64,000 nt of DNA from Pyxicephalus adspersus (GCF_032062135.1 NC_092860.1:154237076-154301075); one strand, 5' to 3'; numbered from the stretch's first letter, positions 24,401 through 38,500 are shown. Made by a program: numbers and translations. Notes: generated from the sequence alone by a model not told the origin.

Positions 24401-27400
24401 ACTTGCACCCCAACAAACGCAAACACTGCGGATGAACCGGAAGCAACCGAAAGGCTGCCTCAATGTCAGCCTTAGCCAATAAAGCTCCCCTCCCATATCT
24501 ACTCACCCATGAAATTGCCGCATCAATAGAGGTATAAACCACCGCGCAAGCCTCAGGTTGAATCCCATCATTCACCGATTCCCCCGGCGGAAACGACAAA
24601 TAATGAATCAAACGAAACTTACCTGGCTCCTTCTTGGGCACAATGCCCAACGGCGACACGATCAATCCTTCCAGCGGCGGTTCACGATAAAGGCCACTCA
24701 TACGTCCTAAACTTACCCCATTGGCCAGTTTTTCCGAAACCACCTCCGCATGCTGCAATGCCGAACGCAAATTGCGTGATTCCCGATGAACCCCTGTAAC
24801 CGCACTGGGAATCCAAAAACCGTCCCTAAACCCCACCTCCAACACCCTAGCAGCTTCCCTATCAGGATACCTAACTAAAAAGGGGCGCATTTTATCTACC
24901 CTCACTGGCGACACCCCCTTTTGTACCCCCTTCACCTCCCCGGCCTGCCCCTGCTTTGAAACAACGCGAAAGTCCGTGACTGCCACCACATCCCGAGCAC
25001 TCATGTTTAAATCTGCAGCCCCCCCCCAAATTTACATCCACCCTCATTGAAGAGCCAACACAGTCCCTTCTTCCGCCCGGCCGGCAAGCCAGCTGATGGC
25101 TGACTGCCGGCCCCTCCTGGAAAAAACTGCGCGCCCCCCCCACCAGCAAATCTCGGACCAGACATCAACTTCATCCAAAGCCCAATGTCCTTATGGTCCC
25201 AATGTAATGACTGCCGCACCGCCTTCCTTTGCCGGAACTGCTCGTCATAACGCAACCAAGCAATTCCGCCAAACATTCTGTGTGCTTCCCTAATTGTGTC
25301 TAAATAACAAAAAAGCAAAGCACACAAATCAGGCTGCTTTTCACCCACCACACTTGCAAAAATACTAAATGCCTGCATCCAATTCAAAAATGTGCGTGGG
25401 ATCATCCTATGCCTGACTCATCTCCCTCCCTCCTTCTCACAGAAATTCAATCCTACTACTACTCCCCCCCCTTTCTTTCCCGGGCAGCACGAGCACCTCT
25501 GTCATGTGCCCCTCCGCTGTATTCCCTGCTCCGGGCCCCTCTAGAGAGAAGCTGGGATCATTTCTCACCTTTGCTTGCCGACAAACAAACCTAGAAAACA
25601 CAAAGAAAGAGGGAAAGGCATCTTTGTTTTCTTCTTTGTATTTTGATCCAATATTTATCCACTTTTCTTGTGGATTTGTAAAGGTAGATTCTCCACTACA
25701 GGATTAGTACCACTGGCAGTATCTAAATATGCAAGTCCTGACAGATAGCCTTCCTCTTTAGCAAACTCTATTTCTAGAAGAATGTCACCTAGTTCTTGTA
25801 AACAAATATTGTCCTTATTACTCAGCTTAGGAAAAGTGTCAAGTCTTTTTAACAGAACGTTTTGGGTTACTTCTGGTGATCCATATTTCTTTTAGTCTCT
25901 GCCAGGTCATGTCTAGACCAGCTGCAGAATTCAGAATGTGTATTCTACGCATCCTATTTGCATGCTCTGCTGACTTAGCACCAAGCCACATTAAGTCTAG
26001 TGTCTCTGTTGCTGACAGATCTAAATTTCTGATAGCATTCGAGAAAGAAGACTTCCATGCCCAGTAATTTTCAGGGCAATCATGGATCTTAAGGAAGCCT
26101 GATGTGACCATTTCCCTGGGGATGAGGTACTTTGTGATGTCTTGTAAAGATCGATGTTCAGGCATGAAAAGTTTAAGTTGTGATGGTATGAATCCTTCTA
26201 ATTTTGACCAGGGGTTTGAACTTTAGCTAATCTTTCACTGTTAACATAATTCTTGTCAGTTACTTTTATTGCCTGAGCTAGCTTTGGTCTGGATTCAGCT
26301 TATTCAGTTTTAGGAGATCTTTGTCCTGTGTGCGCATCAGTAAGTTTCTGGATATATTCACTTGGGCGTTCTACTGAGGAAAGAGGTTTCTCTGGGACTT
26401 CTGCTTCTACCGAGGCCTTCCCACGTTCTGATAGATCTGCCTCGATGTAGACTGTAGCCTCTGCTGCTGCACCCGCGGTGGCACTCTGACATTGAAGAAT
26501 ATGCAGCTTTGCTTCTCTTTCTGCTTTTTCCTGTATCATAATGGCTTCCTTTTCAGCTTTTTCTTGCATCATAATGGCTTCCTTTTCAGCAAATGCTAGC
26601 TGAGCGTAGGCCGCTGCTGCTTAGGTGCATGCCTTGATCGCTTGGGAACTTGCTGAGTGAGGACAGCCTACTGGATCATGATGATCTGGAAACATGCGAC
26701 TGGGCAACATCGCTCTGTAGGAGCTATTCTCCCTGCCTTGCTTATCCTCAGATTTATACATTTTCCCAGGATCTGAGACTCATATCTGATGTGCAGTGTA
26801 GTCTTGTATCCAAGCCTGCTATGATGTTGTTTTTTCACTGTTCTACCATGACAGCACTGTGTGGTGTGTGTGCGGCTAGACAATTGTCAGAATCTTCAAT
26901 AATTGGAAGAAACACTTTCTTGCATATTTACTGAGAAATTAGAACTTCATATACCTTTCAAATTACATTTCCTATATTTGTAAATGACCAAATAAATATA
27001 TGGGCAGAACAGGAACTTAAAGCGATGGCCCATGGTAGACATGAAAGACAAAGGTAATGTCATAGCCAAGATTTGAAGATTAGAATGATTTAATTTAAGT
27101 TAAGAAAGATTCATGAATGTACACAATACCTCATGCAGTAAAGGAAAGTAAAGATTAGGATTCAACAGTGTGAGAATTACGTTATTAGCATATAATCCAA
27201 TTTTGTGCTCTTTTGTAGCTACATGTATCCCAGGATGGCACTTGGTACAGAATGGTAATGTACTTAGAGGTTCACTAGCTAATACTAAAAAAATACCAGG
27301 CATAACGGACATCCCTGTCTAGTGCCATTGATGTTACTAAAAGGCTGGGTAAAATGGCAGAAGATATGATTCTAGCTGAGGGGGTGGAGTAGAGAGCTGA

Positions 27401-30400
27401 GATAACCCAGAAATAGGGCCTTGCAATCTAGCTTGGTCAACACTTAGTGTAAGCCGTGTACCGGGGGCTTTCTAGGATACAGCGAAGTCACAAACAAGGA
27501 AAAGCAGCCCACTGACACCAATTTATATAAAACAGGAAGTACTTTACTGCATACTATCACAATAAACAAAATTCCAAACAATAACCCAAAGAAAACACAC
27601 TTTTACACACCCAGTCCTTGCAAGATGTCTGCTCTCCTCCTTCCTGTTTCCTCTCCAGAACAACCACACTTCCTCTCAATATGAAAACTGGCAACCTATT
27701 CAGCTGTGTTAAGAAACAGCGACATCTTGTGGTTGAAATGCAAAACGTCAGTAGTCGTATATTTAATTACAACCATTAAACAGTGAATGCTATCTTCTCA
27801 ATCTCACATTAGAACGGGTAGCTAGTGGATGCGGGTGAATGTCTTTTCTGTGTCTAGCGTGAGAACCATATATGGAATTTTGTTGAATTCAAAATAATGC
27901 ATAAGATCTAGCATTCCACGAGTACCACCAGAGGCTAGTTGGCCCCTAATGAAGCCTACCTGTTCCAGACTGAACAAATCTGGGAGGATGTGATGTATCC
28001 AGTTGGCCAACAATTTAGCACAAATCTTAAGATCTGAATTTAGGAGTGAAATTGTATGAAATTTTTTGAGGAGAAACTCCATCTTTCCCTTGTGGAGAAT
28101 GGAACCTGAGATTTCAGCTTTGGAAAATATGGTTAGAAGATAAAGAATCAGAATGCATTGGAAATGTTTATAATAGTCGCCTGGCTGGCCGTCTACCCCC
28201 AATGTTTTGTTTGTGGATTATGATTCAACAACTTTCTTTCAAGAATTTTCAAGAAAGTTCAAGAATGGGGCATTACATTTCTTAGGGTCCAACAAGGAGA
28301 GGGTAGGGAGGTTTAGTGATTCTGGAAAATATTGTATATCCACTTAAGAGGGTTGCATCTCCCCATCCTCCCTTAGGTTATTTAGGCTTTTAAAGTAGTC
28401 ACAAAACGCTTTCACTATATAGTGAGGATGCATTTTTTATCCTTAGTATCGCTTTTGGTAACATGAGCCCGTTTCTGAAATGCCAAAATTGTTGCTTGGG
28501 AGAGATCTGCATAGAAGAAAAATGTGAAGGGCTTCGGTAGGTTGGTAAGGTTGCGGACTCTGGAAGTTCTTTTTCTTTGACGTGATAGAAATCCCTAGGA
28601 GAACGATCAGGAAGATGAGAAGGTTTTGGCACTCTATAAGCCCTGTCAATATTATGATCAGATTGGCGTACCGATTCCACCACTGCAAAATTTAAGGTTG
28701 TTATGTCAGGCACTGTCACCCTAATAATCAGCTTAAGTTTCACTTGCATCAGTTCATCTTGTAGTGTGTTTTGGGAGTCCAACTGTTCATATCTTTGAGG
28801 ACCGTGTCAGAGGTGAGGAAATTATTGATATGTTATGAAGCCTTTTTTGCAGGTAGGCCTGCTTCGGTCTAAAAGAGGTCTACATCAATTGGTGGTATCC
28901 TGTTGCGCTTGTCTGTGAATGCTGCAGCTGTTATATCAGCGTGGGTAACAAGGGATAACTTGGAGGAAGGCTTAGTGGCATAAGCTGTGTTTGCTGCCAG
29001 AATAGATCATATTTCTGCTAGTTCTCCACAATCTTGAGTGCCGCAGCTGCTGATGTAGTAAGTAGAGATGAGCGAATTTCTCAAAAATTCGATTCGGCGC
29101 GTTCGCGGAATCTTCCAAAAAGATTTGCTTTGATCCGAATTTATTCACGGCAAATTTTGTTAAAAAACGTCTATTTGCAGCCTACAGAGAGCCTTGATAG
29201 TGGTGTAGAACACTGTGCCTTGCAGTAACATGCGTAGGGAGTCTGCTGTGGTAGTGAAATAACACTTTGAGTCAGTATGACATGCAGATGGCAGGCATCG
29301 CTATTAGAATCACTGCACTCTTTACTTATTTGTGCAGTCACGGGGCCAAAACTGACCAAATAACCAAATAAGTATGAACTCAGCCTTACAGGTCCATGTT
29401 AGCGTCAAGAAGAAGCGCACTCCTTTTACACCCTTGTCAACCGATTCTACAAAGATGCCCACAGAACCTGTTCTATTAACCGCTTATACAAGTAGAGCCC
29501 CCCCGACAGATTGGAGAGGGTGTTAGCACTAAGTTTGTGTTGACGTCACGTTATTTTGCCCTTCCTCTGATCCATCAGAACAATAACCCCAAAAAACAGA
29601 TCCTGTCTGTGGAGCATATCCCTTCACTCAGTCAGCATTTGCTCAATAATCCATCAGTATCCCTAATGCCAAAAAAACAGGAGTGGATCCAAAACAGAGA
29701 TGACACATGAATGGAATATTTGCATGTCTTCTGTGTTTTGTACCCACTCCTGCTTTTGACTACCAAATCATAAGCCAATTCTGATGGGACCATACAGGCC
29801 TTACAGCAGCTACACAGACAGGATCCGTTATACGTCTCTTTTTTCCTTCCTTCTGACAGTTCAGAAGAAGGGTCAAACAAATAGTGATGTCATGCAGGCC
29901 AAAAAGGCAAAATAGTGGCCCAGTCATGGAGTGGGGAGGGTGGGAGAACAGCTTGAGAAGTCCACAGAGTGGCACGATGACATAGTGGAGGTGGCGGTAG
30001 CATCAGGAGGCCACAGAATGGCACAATGACAGTGTGGAGGTGGCAGCAGCATCAGGAGACCACAGAGCGGCACAAGGACAGAGTCCGGAGGTGGCGGCAG
30101 CAGCAGCATCAGGAGGAGGTCACAGAGTGGCACAATGACAAAGCGTGAAGGTGGCAGCAGAATCAGGTGGCCACAGAGTGGCACAATGGCAAATTCTAGA
30201 GGTGGCGGCATTATGAGTTGGCCACAGAGTGGCACAATGACATAGTGTGAAGTTGGCATCAGCAGCAGCATCAGGCGGAGACCACAGAGTGGCACAATGA
30301 CAGAGTCTGGAGTTGGCGACAGCATCAGGAGTCTACAGAGTGGCACAATGACAGAGTCTGGAGGTGGCGGCAGCATCAGGAGGATACCACAGAGTGGCAA

Positions 30401-33400
30401 GGTGACATAGTGTAGAGATGGCAGCAGCATCAGGAGGATACCACAGAGTGGCAAGGTGACATAGTGTAGAGATGGCAGCAGCAGCATCAGGAGACCACAA
30501 AGTGACCTCGTGACAGAGTGGGGCAGTGGGTGGCAACACCAGTGCCCACTGACGAAGGTGGGTGAAAGAAGGAGCACTTGGCATCTGATGTGTAGCATCA
30601 GGCGGGGACTTGACTCCGAGGGGCTCTAGCTTCTGGCTCCAAGCATCCAGCTGCACGCCGGATGCGACCCGCTCTGAGGACAGTGACAGGTGGGGCATTT
30701 GACTGGGGCGGTACCCCTTTTAAACCGTATTGCAGGTGTCCTAAAGCAAGCTCAGGGAGGACAGAAACCTCCCGTGCAGCAGAAGGGCAAAAGCTCGCTT
30801 GATCTTGAGTTTCAGTCTAAATACAGACCGTGAAAGTGGGGCATCTTAATCGTTCCCAATAGGCCACAGAGTGGCACAAGGACAGAGTGTGGAGGTGGCG
30901 GTAGCATCAGTAGGCCACAGAGTGGCATAAGGACATAGAGTGGAGGTGGCAGCAACATCAACAGACCACAGAGCGGCAAAAGGACATAGTGTGGACACAG
31001 AGTGGCACAAGGACATAGTGTGGAGGTGGCAGCAGCATCAGGAGGCCACAGAGTGGCACAAGGACACAGTGTGGAGGTGGCAGCAGCATCAGGAGGCCAC
31101 AGAGTGGCACAAGGACACAGTGTGGAGGTGGCTGCAGCATCAGGAGGCCACAGAGTGGCACAATGACAGAGTCTGGAGTAGGCGGAAGCATCAGTAGGCC
31201 TCAGAGTGGCACAAGGACATAGTGTGGAGGTGGCAGCAGCATCAGGAGGCCACAGAGTGGCACAAGGACACGGTGTGGAGGTGGCAGCAGCATCAGTAGG
31301 CCAAAGAGTGGCACACTGACAGAGTCTGGAGGTAGCGGCAGCATCAGTAGGCCACAGAGTGGCACAAGTACATAGTGTGGAGGTGGCAGCAGCATAAGGA
31401 GGCCACAGAGTGGCACAATTACAGAGTCTGGAGGTGGGGGAAGCATCAGGAGGCCACAGAGTGGCACAAGGACATAATGTGGAGGTGGCGGCAGCATCAG
31501 GAGGCCACATAGTGGCACAATGACTGAGTCTGGAGGTGGCAGCAGCATCAGTAGGCCACAGAGTGGCACAAGGACATAGTGTGGAGGTGGTGGCAGCATC
31601 AGGAGTCCAAAGAGTGACACAATTACAGAGTCTGGAGGTGGCGGCAGCATTAGGAGGCCACAGAGTGGCACAAGAACATGGTGTGGAGGTGGCGGCAGCA
31701 TCAGGAGGCCACAGAGTGGCACAATGACAGAGTGTGGAGGTGGCGGCAGCATCAGGAGACCACAGAGTCCCAAGGTGACATAGTGTGGAGATGGCAGCAG
31801 CAGAATCAGGAGACCACAGAGCGGCAAGGTGACATAGTGTGGAGATGGCAGCAGCAGACATAGTGTGGAGATGGCAGCAGCAGCATCAGGAGACCACAGA
31901 GCGGCAAGATGACATGGTGTGGAGATGGCAGCAGCAGCATTAGGAGACCACAAAGTGACCCGGTGAAAAACTGGGGCGGTGGGTGGTAATACCAGTACCC
32001 ACTGATGAAGGTGGGTGAAAGAAGGAGCACTTGGCATCTGATGTGTGGCATCAGGCGGGTGGCAGCATCAGAGTAGTAGCTGAGGCAGGTAGCCAGAAGA
32101 AACTAGTCTCTTTTTTCAAGGTTTGGGTCAGGCAGCATGGATCATCTAATCAGATGCATCAGGCATTGGTGGGTGAAAATCCTGGCTGATCCATGCCTGA
32201 TTCATCTTGACAAAGGTCAGTCTCTCAACACATGGGTGGACAGACGAGTTCTTCTTGGTGTAACTATGGCCCCCGACGCACTAAACTCCCACTCTGATGC
32301 CACACTACTGGCCGGGCTGGACAGCTTTTCCAGGGCAAACTCAGACAGTTGTGGCCACAAATCCAGTTTGGCTGCCCAGTAGTCCAGCGGATCCTCAATG
32401 ACGGCTGGCAGGGTGCACTCCAAATATGCCACCACCTTGCTAGTTCAGGTTCTGCTGTCTAGCTGCTGGTTAGTAGTTTCTTCACTATGCTGGTGTAGAA
32501 AGCTGCTCATCAGCGACTCTAGTACTGCTCCTGCCACCCCTCCCCTCCACAGCAGCCATGGCAGTGGAACGTGAGTGCAGAGGGCCTGCATGACCTGTGA
32601 GAGGATGGACGATGGCGCAGATAGGCAGCGGCCAACTGACTACATAGGATGTCTCTGTAGTAATTCAGTTTGTCCTCCCTGTCAGCGGGTGTAAAAAAGG
32701 CCCCCATTTTGGTAGCGAGGGTCCAACAAGGTGGAAAGCCAGAAGTCATCCCTCTGCCAAATGGTGAAAATTCAGCTGTCACTGCGCAAGCAAGTGTGCA
32801 TGCAGCGGGCCATTTCTGCAAGTGACTGGGAGGGACTCCTTCTTCCATTTCCACTGCATACTGCCATGGTGTGTCTGGGTCCTCTGCCTCGTCTATCTCA
32901 TCTCCCTCTAGCTCCTCTGGCTTCGTCTGCTCCTCCTCTCCTGTCACCTCAGTAGAAAAACCACCCATTTCGCTATACATTGCCTTTGGTCTAATGTCCT
33001 CCTCCTCCTCCAGTTAAGGACCCACAGGGCTCATGTGGCCGTGAGATCTCGGCACCACGTCTCCAGTCCCCTGACCAGCCAGATTTACCAACATCTGTTC
33101 CAGGAAATGAAGTAGTGGAATGACGTTGTTCATCCCGTAGCCCTGGCGACTGACAAATAACATGGCCTCCTAAAAGGGCCTGAGCAAACGGCAGGTGTCA
33201 CGCATGAGCTGCCACTGGCTGACATCACAGTTACACATGGGAGTAATCCTGTCTGCTTGGATCATCAAGAATTCATTGATGGCCTTTCTATGTTCGTATA
33301 GTCGGTCCAACATATTGAGGGTTGAATTCCAACGGGTGGAAACATCACATATCAGCCTATGTTGGGGAATGCCATTGCCGTTGCATGGCTCAGACTTCCT

Positions 33401-35493
33401 TGACGTAGCGCAGACACCATGTTCTTCCCGTTGTCGTTCACCATGGTTCCGATTTTCAGTTGTCGCGGAGAAAGCCATGATTCGATCTCTTGGTGAATCA
33501 CACGGAGCAGTTCCTCCCCTGTGTGACTCCGTTTCCCCAGGCAAACCAGGTGCAGAACAGCATGACACCGCCGGGCCCTGCACTTGTGGTATGCTGGAGA
33601 GGCACTGTGAGTTGTCCGTGCAGTGGAGGCTGAGGACACAGGTGAGGAAGAGGATGAGGAGGCAGAGGCGGATGTTGTCGCAGGACCAGCGGCGTAGGAA
33701 CGTAAAGGGGAAAGCTGTGTCACCTGGCCAAGTTGCTGTTGTGGCTGTGCAGGAAACACATTCACCCAGTGGGCCGTAAAAGACATGTATTGTCCCTGAA
33801 GGTAGTTACAGCTCCACACGTCGGCGCTGCCATGCACTTTGGCAGACACCGACAGGCTCAAGGACTGGCCCACCTTCTGTTCTACATATTTGTGCAGGGC
33901 TGGTACTACCTATTTTGCAAAGAAATGACGGCTTGGGACTCTCCACCTTGGCTCGGCACAAGCCATCAGTTATCTGAAAGGTGCAGAGTCCACCACTTGG
34001 AAAGGGAGGGACTGCAGCACAAGCAACTTGGACAGGAGCATATTAAGCTTCTGCGCAAAGCTACTGTTGTCTCTTGGCAATCGCTTCGGTGATCGATTGC
34101 TGACGGAATGACTGACGAGAAGTAGGAGGAGCAGAAGCATCTGGACCAGCAGAAAATGGAAGTGACATACAGCTCCTTTCGGCTGAGGTGGTGGAGCCTT
34201 GACTGTCTGAAAGCTGGTGCGTGCCACTGCGTGATGCAGCGGTTGCTGCGGCAGGCTGGAACACCACATCAGAGCCACAGTTCTCCCAGGCCACTTTATG
34301 GTGTCGCCGCATATGTTGATGCAGGACTGTGGTGCCAACATTGGCATCCTGGCCACGCTTCACCTTCTGCCCACAAATTTTACATATGGCCATGTTAACC
34401 TCCTCCGACGGCTTAACAAGAAACTGCCACACCGGCCAGTAGGTAATTTTCCCCCCAACACTCCGCACTGACTGACTGCTACCGCCGCTGCATCCGTGTC
34501 CCCCTTGCACCACCACTTCCTGGGCAGGTAGGGTCTGCGAAGCAGGTGGTGTACCCCGGGCACGTTTGGCTCCCGACTTACCACTGCTGCCACCCTGCTG
34601 ACTACCAGCCATGCAACCACCTTGCTGGCTCCGCCACCCTCTTCTCCTGATAATGATGAAGCCCCTTCTTCACCCGGCTCTCAACTGCGATCGGCTTCAT
34701 CAACATCGAGTAGTGTATGCACGTCACTAATGTCTTCCTCAAAGTTCTCTGGGTCAGGAGCCTGACCGCTCACAACACCACCTCCCACGCCACTCTCCTC
34801 ATCACCACTTGCCCGCCTAGTGGAGAAAGCGGCGGATGTCTCCTCCAGATCTTGGCTGGGCAGTACCTGCTGACTGTCCTCTACTAGCTTGTCTTCGCTG
34901 TATAGTGGAGCTGAGCCCACAGCATACAATACTTCTTTGGCTGAAGGAACAGCAAAGGACAGAGGCAAGTTGAGGACAGGTGAGGGCACAGGGCCTGCTT
35001 CCAGGCCATGCCAACTAAAGTTTGTGTCTGGGGAGCCCAACGACTGTTGGCTGGGGGTGTCTGATGTCACATGGAATGAAGTGGATGACCGAATTAACCA
35101 ATCAAGAATAGCTGGGTTTCTGGTCAAGATATGACCGCTAGGTGACACTGGGAGCTCAGGCCTCTCGCTGTGACTCCTGCTGACACGCCCCCTTACTCTG
35201 CTGGGACCTCTGCCTGCGCCAGAAACATTTAGGCCTCTGCCACTTCTCTGTGCATGGCCTGACACTTCTCTGTCTGACATACTTTTACTTGAACTAAATA
35301 AATTCAAAGCAAATTAAAACACACCTAAAAGCGACAAATATTTTTTTATTTTTGTATGGAAATAGGCCACTAAATGCTTTTAACACCAATAACTGCAACA
35401 GTGAACTGCGTATATATTTTTCTTTTTGTACTCAAATACATCACTAAATGCTTTCACCACATATAACTGCAGAAGTGAACTGAGAATATACTG

Positions 35494-35539
<46 letters not shown>

Positions 35540-38500
35540 CAAATATACACGTGCGTGTATATTTTTCTGGATATATAAATTGATGGAATGACAGAGCTGT
35601 ATAATGGCTATTTGGATCCCCAAATATTCTTACCGTGCACTTAAATTGCTTTTCTAGCACTGTCCCTAGTGCCTTCTTACGTCTCTCCTTGCACTAAGAT
35701 GCTGTGAAATGATTCCTCCCTATCCTTTCCCTGCACTTGTAAATCACTTTTCTAGCACTGTCCCTAGCGCCTTCTGACATCTCTTCCTGCACTAAGATGC
35801 TGTAAAATGATTCCTCCCTATCCTTTCCCTGCACTTATAAATCATTTTTTTTTTATTTTTAAGCACAATGAGGTTTCTACTAGCGACTGCACACGTCTCT
35901 CCCTGCACTCAGAACGCTGTAAAATGTCTTATTCCAAGATGGCTGAGGCTATTTAAAGGGGTGTGACATCACAGGGCTGGCTGGCTGCTGATTGGCTACA
36001 TCCATGGCATTATGGGTCATCCCGCCTTCCCAGAGTTCCTTGCTCAATGTCCTCACACGTGTAGCTGTCATTTTAGGAAAAATTACAATTCGTTTCAAGA
36101 AATTGCGAGGATATTCCGATTCGTTGCAAATCAAATTTTTTCTGAAATTCGGATCGAATTCCACTTCATCAGCTTTGATTCGCTCATCTCTAGTAGTAAG
36201 GAAGCCTGTGAGTTTTCACGGTCGGAGCTTCTACATGTGATCACATCTTGCCCGGCCAACGGCCAGTGCCTGTGACCAACTTGCATATGAAAAGTTAAAA
36301 ATGTCACTAATTCAGTCTATTTTATTGGAGTCTGGTTTCAAATTATTTCAGATAACTAAAGAGGCTCCTTAAATTGGAATAGACAAAAAATTGTTGGGCT
36401 TGGGATCATGGACAATTGTTGTAACAAGAGTGAAATGAATCACAAAAATCTTTTTTATTATCAAATTCAAACACCATTCACTTAGTTATTATTTACACGG
36501 TTAGACTATGTTTGTGGGTTAATGGAGACATCAATACGATTGATTAGGTCTTCTAAAAATTAGGCATTAGTATATTTTATGTGGGGTGGGATAAAAAATA
36601 TTTATCACACAAATAAAATGCCTGGAATAAAATAGATAAAGGATGTTTAGTTTTCATATATTTCCTATACATTTAAAGGGATAGCCAAATGGTTTTTTGA
36701 GAAGTCCAAAAAGACATTTATGGCAATATTTAGGTTTGATAGTACCAGAGATGAATGATTGCAAATTTGGCAAGAATTTTCTGCATGTTAAATCTTTGGC
36801 TGGAGTTTTGGAAGGAGTTATCAATTATGAAAATGTGTTTATTTTACAACAAAATGCTAACATTGTAAGATTTTGAAGTAGACAATGTTTTGTTGGGTAT
36901 CCTAAACATGTAGATAAAGCTTTGGATAATTTTTTAGAGTCATTGTTGTTGTGCAATAATGGATAGTAGGCCACATGTTTAGAGGGAGTTGGCTGGCATG
37001 GTAGTAAAAGTGTAATTAACTGGAACAAATTCTGAATAATAGCAAAAGGTATCTGAAATGAACAACTGTTGCATGGAAGGACTGATGCGATTGTGAATCC
37101 CCTGTGTCACCAACCCAGTTTGATGGAGCGTGGATAAGGCACAGAGTGTAGGGCAACCTCAAGCTTAATAAGATCACAGGGTGTAATGGACTTTGAGAAG
37201 TGTTCAGGTTCTGGCCCTAATACATTGGAGTAGGTGACAGCTGACAAAAGTGTGATACTGAATCATAACATAGAAGCATAGTCAATCAATGGAAGACAGT
37301 ACAAGCAGCAATCAGGGATAGTCAGAATGTAGACCAGAAAGACTTACAAGGTACACTGCCAGTAAGTGAAGCCAAGATGTATTCAAGTATACGAAGAATA
37401 GCAAGGATCAGGAACTGGAGGCACACACAGGAGCCAAGAAAGCAGAGACTGGAATTTGTTTGTGCAAGCAACGTCCTGTAAGTACAAAATATGTTTCCTA
37501 AGTCAAATATAAGAACTCCTCAGTCACTGTCTTTTGTACAAGGTACAGGCCTACTGTCATTCTCCTAAGCTTGGTTTAGACCCACACAATCAAGTTAGGA
37601 GCATAGGATAGTATAAGTAGTTTGCAATTACTAACTGATACTGTACATCATAGCAATTTTCTTCATTAAAGTGGGACTTCCCCTTTTTTAAGATTAGATC
37701 TTAGTTTAGTCGCATCTGTTAATTTTTGCTGGCACTCTTTTCAAGGTAAGAGTGCCTAGACATGCTACTTTTGTATTACATTCAGCTTTTGACTAAAACA
37801 ATACTATGTGTTAGTGTGTGTGTTTTTTTTTTCTTCTTTTTATTTTTATTTTTATTTTTTTTGGCATTTTTCCCCTCCAGATTAACTACAGAGTCACTGA
37901 CCCCCTTTTGAATGACCGACAACTGTTTCCAACCTTTTACCAAACTATTCAAGATGATCGGGTCCGATATGCAGCTATTGTAAAGTGTCTGAAACATTTT
38001 GGATGGAATTGGGTGGGGATGATAACTCCAAGTGATGGAAGTGGTGAGATGGAATTACAAGAACTTAGTAAAATGATGGCCAGACATGAGATCTGCATCG
38101 AGTATATTGTTAAAATGACCAATGATGAAATAATTAATAGACAAAGGATGGCTGTTACTGAGACATCAAATGCCAAAGTTATTATAATGTGCGGCCTTTA
38201 CTCCATAAACTTTTTAGGGTTTTTCGATGAATTAATAGCAATAAAAGAAAATATTACCTTAATTCTCCACGAGTCATGGACAGATTTGAAATACATGGGA
38301 GATCTTTATTTTCCAGTAAACTGTAGCCTAATTTTTATATGGCCCTACAAAATAATCTCCAACATGAATGCTTTTGTAAATAGTGCCAACCCATTCAACC
38401 GGCCAACTGATCCATTGCTGGAAGATATTTGGCTTCAGATGTTTCATTGTCTTTCCCCAAACCCATTAAAAAATGCAGTGTTTCAGTTGATTAAATGTTT

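Larger units (their letters stand above)
21126..25545 (-). mobile_element. Ngaro-type (DIRS-order) tyrosine-recombinase retrotransposon
   Basis: GC-rich 4.4-kb insert within Pao gag, read on the minus strand: gag fragment with zinc finger (25405-24892), RT/RNase H (25004-23325), tyrosine recombinase (23415-22442) and an SGNH-hydrolase-like ORF (22392 to about 21790). There is no LTR pair, no integrase, and no methyltransferase domain between RNase H and recombinase, which argues for Ngaro over DIRS1. Such elements integrate as circular DNA through the recombinase. The N-terminal half of gag is not visible, so the 5' end may be truncated. Split direct repeats were not found by eye. Boundaries are estimated from where Pao gag homology stops. 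Confidence 0.7.
19143..26990 (-). mobile_element. BEL/Pao LTR retrotransposon, deleted, with nested Ngaro
   Basis: Two similar LTRs bound the element, 19143 to about 19480 and 26797 to about 26990. Both contain TGTGCGGCTAG, CAATTGTCAGAATCTTCAAT and TTTACTGAGAAATTA. Transcription is minus: gag at about 26640-25545 and 21125-20850, then an aspartic protease region at 20744-19560. Reverse transcriptase, RNase H and integrase are missing between the protease and the left LTR, so the copy is internally deleted. A separate 4.4-kb Ngaro element sits inside gag. Ends of the LTRs and the target duplication are approximate. Confidence 0.75.
29063..36192 (-). mobile_element. hAT transposon (hAT-1), 7.1 kb, with exact 8-bp target duplication
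   Basis: Terminal inverted repeats TAGAGATGAGCGAAT (left) and ATTCGCTCATCTCTA (right) are flanked by identical GTAGTAAG at 29055-29062 and 36193-36200, the 8-bp hAT signature. A decayed ZBED-type transposase lies on the minus strand at 32146-35280. Two blocks of a 51-bp minisatellite occupy 29940-30530 and 30845-31965. A 105-bp-type repeat near 35690-35870 and a TA run lie near the right end. It is inserted in the 5' region of L1 copy A within V2R intron 2. Confidence 0.85.

Noticed and set aside
30812..31861. 349-residue minus-strand open frame, with 278- and 224-residue frames nearby
   Set aside because: They are 17-residue repeats generated by the 51-bp minisatellite; the unit is divisible by three, so frames stay open on both strands. 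No start context or domain.
30845..31965. Regular repeat spacing resembling a CRISPR array
   Set aside because: Units are contiguous with no unique spacers, and this is a vertebrate transposon interior.
32146..35280. Domesticated ZBED host gene
   Set aside because: It lies between hAT terminal repeats with a perfect target duplication and contains frameshifts, so it is a decayed transposase.
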